From Alectoria sarmentosa (lineage: Eukaryota; Ascomycota; Lecanoromycetes; Lecanorales; Parmeliaceae), in assembly GCA_009733775.1 (NCBI GenBank), contig WOGZ01000054.1, positions 1 through 64,000 of the forward strand: DNA of 64,000 bases, in the 5' to 3' direction. The position numbers and the translations under genes were made by a program. Of the stretch, positions 36,113-47,560 are shown piece by piece. Under the pieces are notes generated by a model, which searched no databases, was not told where the DNA came from, and worked only from the letters and a program-made list of their open reading frames with translations. Numbering within the stretch: position 1 is the first letter of the stretch; every line of letters begins with the position of its first letter.

Positions 36113-37210
36113 GGGTTTGCTCGGCGATCGTTATAAACATGATTTATTTATTTATCATTATGATTATAATTGTTTTTAGACATTTTATATTTATCGCAAT
36201 GAGACAATTAATTGTAAAGATCTTTATTCAATGAATTAATCTTTTTGAAATGAATAATTTTCATTTATAAAATGATTTTTAAATTTAAGCGATTATGATT
36301 CGAAATTTCGAGGTTGAAAGTCTTTTAATTTTCGACGAGTCGAAGTTATTCGCTTTTAATCGAGTTCGCATGCGATTATACGATCGAATCATAATAAAGT
36401 TTTTATAACATTATTAGCTTTTTTGCGTGAGACACATTAAATAAGAAAAAGAATATGTTTTTGTTTTTATGATATTTTATCAAATTAATGATTTGCATCT
36501 ATAACGATGTATCGAATTAATGAAATAAATTAAATAATTGAATGTTAATATTATTATTAATTTGATCATCGTTTAAAACAATTCAAAGCTGATTTTATTA
36601 TTATTTAAACGTTTATAAATTTATTTAAAATCAAAAATAATAAACTTTATATGTCAAAGTTAACGTTTTAATTTCAAAAATCTTTTAAAAAAAAAGACTG
36701 AGATCTTATTATCGAATTTTTTATTTATTATTAATAACATTTTATTATCATGATTATGAAATTTGATTAATTTTAATTTTACGATAATAGTCGTCGAAGC
36801 GAATATTTTAAATTCGAATTCTTAATTGAATAATATAAAAAGAGAACGAATTTTTTAAAAAGATTTACACGTTTATAATTACATTTAATATAATTTTAAT
36901 CGAATTTAATCTTTATCATCAAATTTAAAGTCAAATCTTTCATATCATTAATATCATTTCATAATAATATTATTATTTAAATTTATCGTCAATTCTCGTA
37001 TAAACATTTTTCATTGTTATTATAAGATTTTGAAACATAACGATAATAATTGATTAATATCGATAAAAATTTAAACGATTTTAACGAAAATTAATAAAGC
37101 ATTTTTTATATTTTTTTTATATTATCGTTGTGCGATAATGCTTTTAAAGTTAATGAGAAGTTATTTGACGTCTCAAATAATATTAAAATCTTTAATTTAC
37201 GCGTTAAAAA
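36113..37210 (+). other. 5' leader, family B copy 1
   Basis: About 1.1 kb between the primer site and the first recognisable Gag frame. It aligns with 46,434-47,560 of copy 2 throughout. No ORF is preserved in both copies, so it is taken as untranslated leader. Confidence 0.65.
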
Positions 37211-37213
37211 TAA

Positions 37214-38340
37214 ATGGTCTCATTTTTTTTTTTTGAAACGTTCGAATCGTTTTTTGAATCATTATTAGATTCGTTCATTTCGATATCTTTTCAAAATAAC
37301 ATTTTCGATTCGTTTTTAATCGTGATAAAAGTCTCATTTTCGTTATTTTCATCATTATTATCAATCTTTTATATTTCTTTATTTATTTTTTTCGATATCG
37401 ATGATTAAATTCAACGTTCAAAATATCGTTGAAAATGTTTTTATAAATAATGAAAACAATTTTTTTTTTAATTTTCATTATCATTTTAAAATTCATTATC
37501 GAATATATCAAATAAAGCGAAAATATCAACGATTAATTAATGTTAAACAATTTTCAATTTTTTATTATCATTATCAAATTTAAAGTCTGCGTGATTATTC
37601 ATTAACGTTTTAATTATGTTGATTATTAATTCATTAAAAAATATAACGAGAATCTTTAAATTATATTAAACGTTATCGATATTTATTATAAATTTATAAA
37701 TTTTGAATTTTATATCGAGCTTGTGCGTCAATTATATAATATTAATATCAATTTTAAAAAAAACGTTCATTAATATGAAAAAGATTTTCGCAAAATTAAT
37801 ATCGAAATCGTTAATTTAAACGATTTATTATTATTATCTAAATTTTATTTTATTCAATTTTTTTTATAAGACTCGACGAAATTTACGATATCTTTATAAC
37901 AATTTACATTTAAATTCATATGTTTTATAATTCAAAAACAATCAAATTCGATTTAATTATTTATAACGTTATGAATAAAGAACATCGCATATTCGCAATT
38001 AAAAAAAATAATGTTATTATGTTCATTCATCGTAATAATAAAAATAAACAATTCGTTAAAGGCGATTTCGACGATTTTAATCGCATTAATCGCGAAACTT
38101 ATGTTTTTTATAAGGTCGTTAATCGCAAATTTAAACATTTTTTTATTAAATATTAAATCAAATTTTTTCATTTAAAATTTGAAAAGTTTATAAATAAAAA
38201 AAGAAAAAAAAAGAAAACGCAAATCGATATCATTTATGCGAATATTAATATTTCAAATATTAAACGTAAACGCATCGAAAAAGCGTTATTTAACGTTTTC
38301 ATTTTAAGAGAAAATGATTATATCAACGTTAATATAACGT
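37214..38340 (+). pseudogene. copia Gag remnant (family B copy 1)
   Basis: Open pieces at 37,214-37,408, 37,401-37,583 and 37,920-38,156 lie in the expected Gag position. The last reads INRETYVFYKVVNRKFKHFF and is followed by a Lys/Arg-rich stretch. The corresponding part of copy 2 (about 47,560-48,720) keeps the same protein with further changes. I could not find a CCHC knuckle, so the nucleic-acid-binding part is either basic or lost. The minus-strand ORF 37,953-38,171 is a shadow. Confidence 0.65.
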
Positions 38341-38539
38341 ATGTTCCAAAAAAAACGATTATTTTTATATTTATATGACATTTTTAAATGAATTGAATGA
38401 TCAAAATCATTCGAATTTCATTTTAAATGATTTTAACATTTTGAATATAATTAAGACAAATCAAAATAAAAATAAAAACTTTATCAATTTAATAACAAAT
38501 TCGAATTTAAATAAAAGTTTATTATTCGTCAAATTTATG

Positions 38540-38900
38540 AATTTCGATATTTGAATTATGATAAATTTTGATTGCACTCATCATTTTTTTACGAATTATT
38601 CGATATTTATTATTTATATCAAAATTTAATCTCGATTTATTCAAAATATTAAAAACATCAAAATTCAATCTTTTATTTATGATATTATTAATTTTAATTA
38701 TAATATTAATGATAAACGCGTTATTTTAATGATTTTTAATGTTTTGCACGTGCTCGATATAAGCGTTAATTTTTTATTAATTAAAAAGTTTTTAAATGTC
38801 GATATTAAAATCATTTTTTATAAAAAAAATTATGTTTTAATTCAAAATAATATCACATTAATTAATACGCGAAATGGCGATTTATTTTTTTTAAATTTTT
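38540..38900 (+). pseudogene. copia protease (family B copy 1)
   Basis: At about 38,560 the frame reads NFDCTHHFFTNYSIF, corresponding to the copia motif 'DSGCT.H.T......', with the Ser-Gly changed. Downstream the phrases RVILMIFNVLHVLDISVNF and LINTRNGDLFFLNF fit the 'V..VLYVP.L..NL.S' and 'GLY.L' segments that run into the pre-integrase region. In copy 2 the deletion begins inside this domain. Confidence 0.68.
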
Positions 38901-39169
38901 AAAAAAACAATAATGTTTTAATCGTTTATAATGTTTTTTCGAATTCGATTTATCAATTATAATATATTCGCATAAATCATTTAAATTAATAAAATTTTAA
39001 TAAACTTTTCAATATTATTATGAATATAAATTTTTTCAAAAACATTATCGAAAAATATATTTGCGAATGTTATATAATGAATTATTAAAAAATTATTTTT
39101 CATAATTCGTTTATAGCGCTTAATATTTTATTAAACGAATTTATTTATAACGATTTTATTAAATCTTTG

Positions 39170-39862
39170 ATTTTCATTGATTTTAACGATTATAAATATT
39201 TTGTGACGTTCAAAAATGATTTCATTTGTTATTTTAAAATTTATTATATTCGTTATAAAAATAAAATCTTCATTATATTTTTACGTTTTAAAATTTATTT
39301 GAAATTTCGCGATTATTAAATTAATCGTATTCGTTTTGATAATAAAAACGAATATATTAATAAAGTTTTTTTTAAATGTTTCGTTCAATCGAGCATCAAA
39401 TAAAAATTTATTATTATACATAATTTCGAAATGAATAAAATCGTTAAACGATTTGATTAAATTTTAATAAATAAAATTTATTTAATTTTGTTAAATTTTA
39501 ATCTTAATAAATTTTTTTGATTTGAAATAATAATTATAATTAATTATTTGACGATGCGTTTCTTTAATATTAAAATCATCATCACATTTTTTGAAATCTT
39601 TTATTATCGCAAATTTTTTTTTTTTCATTTGCGTATTATTAATTTCATCGTTTACGTTTTAAAGCGTATTCAAAAAAAAATTATAAATAAAAACGAGAAA
39701 TATATTTCTTTAAATTATAAAAACGAATTCATTTTTCGTTTTTATAATTTAATCAAAAAGAAGATTATTCGCGTTAACGATATACATTTCATTAAAAAAC
39801 ATTTATATTTCGTGAATTTTAAAGAGAAGATTAAAATTCACGAGTTTTTAAATAAATATTAA
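39170..39862 (+). pseudogene. copia integrase core and C-terminal region (family B copy 1)
   Basis: The core shows IDFNDYKYFVTFKNDF (first Asp position), RIRFDNKNEYINK (second, from 'R.DNG.EY') and HNFEMNKIVKRFD (Glu position, from 'PE.NG..ER'). The ORF 39,548-39,862 continues with LTMRFFNIKIIITFFEIFYYRK, the 'P...P.E..YG.KP' segment, then YVLKRIQK and KKKIIRVNDIHFIK, the 'V..SRDV.F.E' C-terminal phrase of copia integrases. This ORF is thus a genuine fragment. Catalytic residues are altered at two of three sites. Confidence 0.9.
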
Positions 39863-40389
39863 CGTTTTTTTATATCAATATTCGTTATAAGAAAAATATT
39901 GAATAAATAACGTATTATTATATTATTAAATGTTGAATCTATAATTTCGATTAAATCGTTAAATCGATTATCATCAATGAATATTTTATCGTTTATCGTT
40001 AATCGCTTTTAAAGATTTCATTTTGTTATTATTATAATGCGTATGTTTATAACATTTATTATATTTATTATATTAATCATTAAATTTATTATCGTTTTCC
40101 CTTCGTCGATGTTTTCGAAATTTATTAAAATGAAAATTATATAAAAACATTTCGAATATAAAATTATTTAAAAATTATTTAATGATTATAAAAATCTCAT
40201 TATTTCGAATTTTCATGATTTATTATTTAATTTTTTAATGAAAATTTTCGTTGCCTTTGCTCTTTTTGCGAATCATATTAATAAATTTAATATTTTCAAA
40301 TTTATAATTTATAAATAAACGATTTTTAATAATTTATTTCGTATAAATTGAGAAATTGACATATGAAATAAATATAAGTTTTTTATAAA

Positions 40390-40888
40390 CAACAACATTT
40401 GATGTCTTATTTAAACGTCTTTAAAGGTTCGTGTTTTTAAAAATCATTAAATTTACATTATAAAACGAGATTTTGAAAAAGAAATTATTCATTATAAAAC
40501 ATATTAAATTATCCAAAAATTCGAATAATAAAAAAATCGTGATTATTATAACATTTTCGCGTCGATGATAAAGCTCATAAATTATAAAACGATTTTTACA
40601 TTTATGATGATTATAAATTAAAACGTGAAATAAATAAACGTCAAAATCGTTTTTCTTTATGATGATGTTTAAAAAAAAATTTATGTATAATAATTTAACG
40701 ATTTTAATAAAAATAATATCAAAGTTTATAAATTGAATAAGATTCTTTATAATTTAAAATAATTTTTTAAAATTTGATATTAACATTTTTTAATTTATAT
40801 AAAAAAATTCGATTTTAATCTCATCGAATCGAACGATAATGTGTTTATAAATTTTAAAAAAAGAATCATTATGACGTTTTATGTTAAT
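40390..40888 (+). pseudogene. copia reverse transcriptase, N-terminal part (family B copy 1)
   Basis: The frame reads TSLKVRVFKNH and KRDFEKEIIHYKTY, the 'LKGRWVFK.KRD..G.I..YKARWV.RG' opening, then RDYYNIFASMIKLINYKTIF, NVK-INVKIVFLYDDV and KKIYV, which is the 'D...AFL.G.L...IYM' motif. It ends abruptly at MTFYVN at 40,888, in the first half of the YVDD box, where foreign DNA begins. The RT resumes at 41,164. Confidence 0.88.
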
Positions 40889-41163
40889 ATTTTATGGGAA
40901 CTTTATCGGATATAAATCGCGCTTTGATAAAAAGTTAAAAACGCGACAATAATAATAACGCGTTAATAATTAAAACTTTAATCAACAGATTGTCAACAAT
41001 TTTTTAATAATTTCTTAATAACAAATTGTTAATGTCAATAATGTGTCAACAATGCGTCAATAATATTTCAACATTTTTTTAATAATTTTTGATTTGTCAA
41101 CAAATTGTTTTTATTTTTAAATAGTTATCAGGTTGTTTATTAATAGAGTATCTCTCTTTAGGT
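40889..41163. mobile_element. About 270-bp insertion splitting the YVDD motif
   Basis: The RT frame stops at FYVN and resumes with NILIINRNK after about 270 bp. Imperfectly matching 12-mers flank the foreign DNA: GTTAATATTTTA at 40,883 and GGTAATATCTTA at 41,161. The insert carries several TCAACAATTT / GTCAACAA motifs, which also occur in non-coding stretches at 22.33-22.56 and 33.0-33.24 kb. A solo LTR or small non-autonomous element is the most likely origin. Exact ends are uncertain by several bases because of mutation. Confidence 0.7.
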
Positions 41164-42115
41164 AATATCTTAATTATAAATCGTAATAAAATCGTTATTA
41201 AACGAATCAAAGATGTCTTAAACGTCAAATTTCATATATTAAATTTAAAATTATACGTTTTTTATTTAAACATAATCGTTAAAAGAAATCGTTATAACGA
41301 TATTATTCGTTTAAAATAAAAAACGTATATTATACGTTTTTTTAATCATTTCAAATGTTAAAATCTCATTTTTGTTAATATATCATTTGAAATCAATTAT
41401 AGATTAACGTTCGTTAAAAAAAATTATATGATTTTTAAAAAGCTTTATAAAGAATATCAATTCGTTATAAATTTTCTCATATATATTATATTGAGAATTC
41501 GTTTCGATATCGCTTATGTTATTTTTTTGATTAATCGATATTCAATTAACCTTATTTCAATGCATTAAAATGCGATTATTCGAATATTTCGATATTTTAA
41601 AAACATAATATATTACAAATTCGTGTATAAAGACTTTTTAAAAAATTTATTCAATTACATTAATTTTAATTAAATTAAAAATTCAATTCGAAAATTCATT
41701 TTCGATTATTTATTCAATTTAAATAACGACGTTATTAATTAATTAAATAAATGTCAAATTATTATAACATTATTTATTTGTAAAACAAAATATATCGATT
41801 AAATTCAAATTATTAAAAAAGTTATTTAATTAAAATACTTTTTTAATCAATTTTTACGATTTGACGATTTAAATCTTAAAATTATTATAATTTTTAAAAA
41901 CAATTAAGACGCAATCGCTTTTATAAAAAACGTTTAATTTTATATTCGCATTAAACATATTAATATCGCTTATCATTTTATACACGCAAAAATTAATAAT
42001 GATATTATAAATGTTTAATATGGTTTTATTAACAAATAAATAATTAATAACTTTATTAAAATTTTATATCTCGATAAATTTATTATTTTTCGCGACGTCT
42101 TTAAAATGAAAACAA
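41164..42115 (+). pseudogene. copia RT C-terminal part and RNase H (family B copy 1)
   Basis: After the insertion the frame gives IKDVLNVKFHILNLKLYVFYL, the 'F.M.DLG....YLG' motif, then LYKEYQF, YIILRIRFDIAYVIFLINRYS, and AIIRIFRYFKN, the standard copia connection. RNase H follows with VYKDFLKNLFNYIN, the KCQIIITLFICKTKYID segment ('KRQ..VA.ST.EAEY'), then IKHINIAYHFIHAKINN ('TKHI.I..HF.R......G') and LDKFIIFRDVFKM at the end. Lost Gln and Trp codons explain most stops. Confidence 0.9.
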
Positions 42116-43271
42116 TTTCACATTATTTATTTAAGATTATTTGAATTATTGTTTTAAAGAAGACGTTTGAGTCGTTATTATTATTCAACGCTCACAGTTT
42201 TAAAAAAACGATTTCATTAATTTTCACATTTCGAATAATCGATCGAATGATCGATCGAGATCGAAATTATTCGCAAAATCTCAATATTAATTTTAACATA
42301 TCAAAAATTCCATTATATTATTATAATATCAAAAGTTGATTTATCGTTATTTAATTATAATTATAATCATTAAATATGCGAGCCTCTTTTCGAAAAACTT
42401 ATTTTTATATTCGATTCAAATTTGAAATTTGTGACGTTATTTAAAAGATCGCTATCGTCGTCTTTTCGTTAATCGTTTTAAATAATTTCATCAAAATCAT
42501 CATATTTATGTTTTTTGAAATCATCATATTTATATCTTTAAAATCATCGTATTTATATTCTTAAAGGTTATTGTCGTTATTATTATCATAAATATCGTTG
42601 TTATATATTATTCGCATATATGTTATTAATCATTATTATTAAGCATCAATATTTTGAAATGATTTTTATAAACCTTATAATCGATCGCATATATATATGC
42701 ATATGCATATACAATTCGAAATATTTCGTTTAATCGAAAAATAAACTCTCACATATATTTATCGATTATATATCGATCGATTTTTGATGTGCATCAGATA
42801 ATTTGTAAATAAATTTTTCAAAAAACAATTTTTCGTCAAAAAGTGGAATTTTTTATATATAATATCGTGACGAATATGTTCAAAAGAATATAATCGTTTC
42901 AGATTTTCGATTTTCACTTTTTTTATTCGGTTTTAAACATCGCGAGTTTCGAATCTCGTTTTTTTGAAATTCGAATGTTTATGAGAGAGGGGTGATGTAT
43001 AAAAAATAAAGAATAATTCATGAAATAAGAATGATTTATGAAAAAAAATGTTCATTTTCTTTTTCGGATTTTCATTGTTTTTATTCGGTTTTGAACATCG
43101 CGAATTTCGGATCTCGTATTTGAAATTCGGGTTTTTATCGAGCGCATAAAGGGTAAAAGAGATGTATAAAGATGATTTCACATTAATTATTCGACGTTAA
43201 GCTCATTATAATTATTCGACGTTCAATTTATTTTATTTATTTGATGTTCGATTTTTTTAAAAGTATGCGTG
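42116..43271 (+). other. 3' untranslated region with conserved block, family B copy 1
   Basis: About 1.15 kb with no conserved frame. The part 42,640-42,880 is the block shared with family A. Downstream a roughly 170-bp unit is repeated: TTTTATTCGGTTTTAAACAT at 42,922 and TTTTATTCGGTTTTGAACAT at 43,079, each with CGCGA and TTTCG phrases and ending in GTATAAA. Copy 2 keeps the same duplication (50,556 and 50,698). The minus-strand ORF 42,933-43,181 is made by this duplication and is not a gene. Confidence 0.75.
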
Positions 43272-43281
43272 TGAAGGAAAA
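43272..43281 (+). other. Polypurine tract, family B copy 1
   Basis: TGAAGGAAAA directly abuts the 3' LTR, as expected for the plus-strand primer. The equivalent site in copy 2 is GAAGAGAAG at 50,890-50,898. Confidence 0.75.
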
Positions 43282-43406
43282 TGTCGAAATTTAGATTATG
43301 TGATAGATCACATGATACGGGCGCATACGTTCATAATATAGATCGCACTTTTCTTCGTAACATTTTTAGAATAATACAATTAAGTGTTTTATATCATATT
43401 TTCACA
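43282..43406 (+). repeat. 3' LTR, family B copy 1
   Basis: 125 bp, TGTCGAAATT to TTCACA, aligning with very few or no gaps to the other three family B LTRs; differences are almost exclusively transitions. Confidence 0.93.
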
Positions 43407-43411
43407 TTATA
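43407..43411. repeat. Target site duplication (right), family B copy 1
   Basis: TTATA directly after the 3' LTR, matching 35,971-35,975. Confidence 0.75.
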
Positions 43412-44387
43412 TTATTAAACGTTTTTTAATAAATGAGTTTCGCGATGTGATAAAGAATATTCAATTGAATATTTATTATGTTGATAAAATTATGATTTTA
43501 AATACGATTAATAATATAATGTTAAACATTTGAATAACGTCTTAGATTTGATATAAGAATACGAAATAATTATATAAGCAACGAATCGTTTTATTATTGA
43601 ATTTTTCTTATTAAAGTTTTTATTAAACGATTATTTAATTAATTAATTTATCGTTTTAACAACAATTAAGGGGTTAATAAAAATATACTTTTCGTCAAAG
43701 GCTTTCGCATAGCATTTTGTTATTATAATAATTTTTTTTGTTGAAGTTTTTATTAATCGATCGTTTTGTTATCGAATTTTTTCTTTTATCGAATTTTATA
43801 GATTCGAAACCTTTTATAAAATAATTGATTATTGCTATTGTAATATTATGGAAAATAATCTCTTTATCGATGAAGTTTTTAGTAATTACATTTATATTGA
43901 TTTTAGTAAGCATTATATTAATATATGAATTTCGTCGAAGTTAACGTTTTTTGTTATAATAATAATTTTGTTGATTAAGTAATAATTCACGTTAAGTCGA
44001 TGTCTTTTCGATTTGATAAAGAGAATTTTCAAAATTAGATTTGAAATAATAACGATGACGTCGTTAAAGTTTTTCGTGATAAGAAATGAATTAATATCGA
44101 TATGATAACATTGTTATGAGCGGATGAAAATTGTTTGTTATTTGTTTTATTTGTTATAAATTTTTATTTGCATTATAGCGAGGTCGTTATATATTTTTTT
44201 TGTTTGCGATATATTATCACGATGTTAAGAATGTCGAGCATTTATCTTATCAAGGTATTTGTTTTATTTATTAATTGTATTTGTTAAGCAAGTATTTTGT
44301 CAAGCGTATAATTTAACATATTTATATAAGTAGTTAATTTTGCTAAAGAAAAGAATCAATTTACACATTATTAATGAATATTTATGT
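43412..44387. other. AT-rich spacer between family B copy 1 and family A copy 2
   Basis: No domain is recognisable. The minus-strand ORF 43,695-43,913 is Lys/Asn/Ile-rich with no motif. A loose repeat of GAAGTTTTTATTAA(T/A)CGAT at about 43,610 and 43,745 suggests a degraded duplicate. Confidence 0.5.
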
Positions 44388-46296
44388 TGTTTTCACATAA
44401 TGTATATCAAAAATCGAATAATATACGATCGATGAATATATGTAAAGATAAATTTTTCGATTGAACGAAATATTTCGAATTGTATATGCATGTATGCAAT
44501 CGGTCGTAAGATTTATGAATCGTTTTAAGACATTGATGTTTAACAATAATGGTTGATAAAATATATACAAATTACGATTAATACATTGCGACGATGATGA
44601 TGATAATGATAATGTTTAAAAACATAAATTTAATAATTGTGATAAAACTTAAAAGCATTTAAAGAATATGATATTAAAAAATCTCGCGAGTAGTTGAAAA
44701 TAATTTGATAATAACGATTTTTCGAATAACGATTCAATTTTTAAATTTGAATCGAATATAAATATAATTTTTTTAAATAAATATTCGCAAAGTTTGTTGC
44801 TATAAATGCAATAACGATAAATTAAGTTTAAATTGAATTTTAACAAATCGAAATTTATTCGCATTGAACGTCAAGGTTGATATTTGAAATTTTACGAATA
44901 AACTCGATCGATTATTCGAAATGTGAAAATCAATGAAATCGTTCTTTTGAAATTATTATAAACGTTGAATAATAACATCAAATTGATTTCGCGAATAATA
45001 AACGTTTTTTTGAAATTAAATAATAATTGTTTTTTTGAAATTATAATAATGATTTTTTTAAAATTGACGACGAGAGAGCATTTATAAATGATGTTTTAAT
45101 TCGATTAATTAACGAAATTTTTCGAATTTATTCTTAAAAAGAGTCTTGATAAAGTTATTAATTATTTATTAATCGATAAAAACATATTTTAAAACGATAT
45201 TTTCGATGATAATTTGTTTTTATATATAATAATATTGAATATTAATATGCTTAATATAAACATGAAATTAAAAGTTTTTAATTAACGTTATAACGCTTTA
45301 ATTATCATAATAAATTATCATTATTTAAAAACATTTAACGCTTGAATTGAATTAATTAAAAAATTCGCGCAATTAAATCGTTTTTTTGATAATTTACTTT
45401 TGATCGATATATTCGATTTTATAAATTAAAAGCGTTATTATAAATTGTCATTTAAAGAATTAATTAATTGTTGCATTATTTATATCAAAGATGTATTTGA
45501 AAATAAAACGTCGAATGTCTTAATCGTTTATTTAATTAACGTTAATATAATTTATAAAAGATTTAAGATCATTTCAAAATATAAATTATTAATTTTTTAT
45601 ATAATTAAAATATCGAAAAATGCGTTTAATTACGCTTTAATGAGAGATATTAGAATTCGAATCGTATCGAAAAATTATTAAAATTGCGAAGACGATATTC
45701 GAGCGCGTATTTAACATCGCATATATAAAAAAATTAATAACAAATTGATAAACGTAACGAAATTCTTTAATAATCACGAAGTTATTTTCAACGATATAAA
45801 ACTTATTATTCATAATGAAAATTAAAATAATCATTAATTCAATCATATTATAATTAATAAAAAACTTTTCGATATAAATTATTTATTTAAAACGCAAGAT
45901 ATAATTAACACGATTTTTTATAATCGTTATATTAAGATAATAGATGTATAAATTTAAATCGATTATCTCAAACTTTTTATAAAGTTTATCTTTAATCATT
46001 TAAATATCGATTTTATCGATATTCATAAATAAAATGTCGTTTACATAAATAACGATAATGATGATGTTATTTTATTAATAAACATCGAAAGATTAATAAC
46101 AATAAATTCGAAATTTAATTCTTTGAAATACGTAATGAGAATATTATATCAAATTTTAAAAATTTGTTTTAAATTATACAACGTTTTCACACATTTGTAA
46201 ATCTTGCTTTTTTTATTTTTGATTTCAAATTTCGTGAATTATATCATATAAATTATCTTTTTAACATAGTTATATAAAAAAACGATTTTAACGTTT
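44388..46296 (-). mobile_element. Ty1/copia family A copy 2, truncated at both ends
   Basis: This stretch is collinear with about 60-1,905 of family A copy 1 in the same orientation: 3' block at 44,388-44,600, then untranslated sequence, then RNase H with YDN-SVITLIKNF-FHVYIKHIN near 45,330-45,240, then RT with IYVNDILFM, whose YVND lies at 46,037-46,048. It stops exactly where the 5' LTR of family B copy 2 begins. The rest of the element (integrase, protease, Gag, LTR) is absent on the far side of copy 2. ORFs at 45,445-45,681 and 45,637-45,846 are fragments or shadows within it; the 44,382-44,570 and 44,649-44,864 minus ORFs are untranslated-region shadows. Confidence 0.85.
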
Positions 46297-46421
46297 TGTC
46301 GAAATTTAGGTCACGTGATAGGTCACATAATATGAGCGTATGCGCCCGTAATATAAATCGCACTTTCCTTCATAACACTTTTAAAATAACATAATTAAAT
46401 GTTTTATATCATATTTTCACA
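46297..46421 (+). repeat. 5' LTR, family B copy 2
   Basis: 125 bp, TGTCGAAATTTAGG to TTCACA. This copy keeps GGTCACGTGATA and GCGCCCGTA best, which helps to see the boxes lost elsewhere. Confidence 0.93.
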
Positions 46422-46423
46422 AA

Positions 46424-46433
46424 TTATAAGCCC
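46424..46433 (+). other. Primer-binding site, family B copy 2
   Basis: TTATAAGCCC, two bases after the LTR; one G-to-A change from TTATGAGCCC, complementary to the initiator tRNA-Met anticodon arm. Confidence 0.72.
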
Positions 46434-47560
46434 GGGCTTGTTCGATGATCGTTATAAACATAATTTATTTATTCATCATTATGATTATAATTGTTTTCAA
46501 ACATTTTATATTCATCGCAATGAAGTAGTTAATTATAAAAATCTTCATTTATTTAATCAATCAACCTTTTTAAAATGAATAAATTTCATTTATAAAATAA
46601 TTTTTGAATTTAAATGATTATGATTCGAAATTCGAGAATTGAAAGCTTCTCAATCCTCGGCGAGCCGAAGTTATTCGCTTTTAATCGAAATCGTATATGA
46701 TTTATAATCGTGCGATCGAATTATGATAAGGTTTTTGTAACATTATTAATTTTTTTATATGAAACACATTAAATAAGGAAAAATGCGTCTTTGTTTTTAT
46801 GACATTTCATTAAATCGATAATTTATATTTTTAACGATGTATCGAGTTAATAACACAGATTGAATGATTGAATATTAACATTATTATCAATTTGATTATC
46901 GTTTAAAACAATTCAAAATTGAATTCATTATCATTTAAACGTTTAAAAATTTGTTTGAAATTAAAAATAATAAACTTTATGTGTCAAAATTGACGTTTTA
47001 ATCTCAAAAATCTTTTGAAAAAAAAATTGAAATTTTATTATCGAATTTTTCATTCATTATCGATAACATTTTATTATCATAATTATAAAATCTGATCAAT
47101 TTCAATTTCACGATGATAATCGTCGAAATGAATATTTTGAATTCGTTTTTTTAATTGAAAAACATAAAAAGAATGTGAATTTTTTAAAAAACTTACACAT
47201 TTGCAATTGCATTTAATATAATCTCAATCAAATTTAATTTTTATTATCAAATTTAAAATCAAATTCTTTATATTATTGATTTCATTTCATAATAATATTA
47301 TCGTTTAAATTTATCATTAATTTTCATATAAACATTTCTCGTTATTATTATAAGATTTTGAAACATAATAATAATAATTAAATTGATATCGATAAAGATT
47401 TAAACGACTTTGACGAAAATTGATAAAACATTTTTTTCATTTTTTTCACATTATCATCGTGTGATAACGATTTTAAAGTCAACGAGAAGTCATTTAACGT
47501 TTTAAACGATATCGAAATCTTTGATTTACGCGCTAAAAATAAACGGTCTTATTTATTAAC
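46434..47560 (+). other. 5' leader, family B copy 2
   Basis: Aligns with 36,113-37,210 of copy 1 over its length. No ORF is kept in both. Confidence 0.6.

Larger units (their letters stand above)
35976..43406 (+). mobile_element. Ty1/copia retrotransposon, family B copy 1, structurally complete
   Basis: This 7,431-bp element has two 125-bp LTRs (35,976-36,100 and 43,282-43,406), both starting TGTCGAAATT and ending TTCACA or its mutated form, and a perfect 5-bp target duplication TTATA (35,971-35,975 and 43,407-43,411). Inside are a primer site, leader, Gag, protease, integrase, RT, RNase H, a 1.2-kb 3' untranslated region and a polypurine tract. The LTRs of this copy differ from each other almost only by C/T and G/A changes, so RIP followed insertion. 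About 270 bp of foreign sequence interrupts the RT active site. Excluding that, its length is long for copia because of extended 5' and 3' untranslated parts. Confidence 0.95.

Noticed and set aside
40883..41172. Spliceosomal intron in the RT gene (the insert ends in TCTCTCTTTAG before GTAAT)
   Set aside because: Removing a GT-AG segment does not restore the YVDD frame, no branch site is evident, and the insert shares motifs with non-coding loci. An insertion explains it better.
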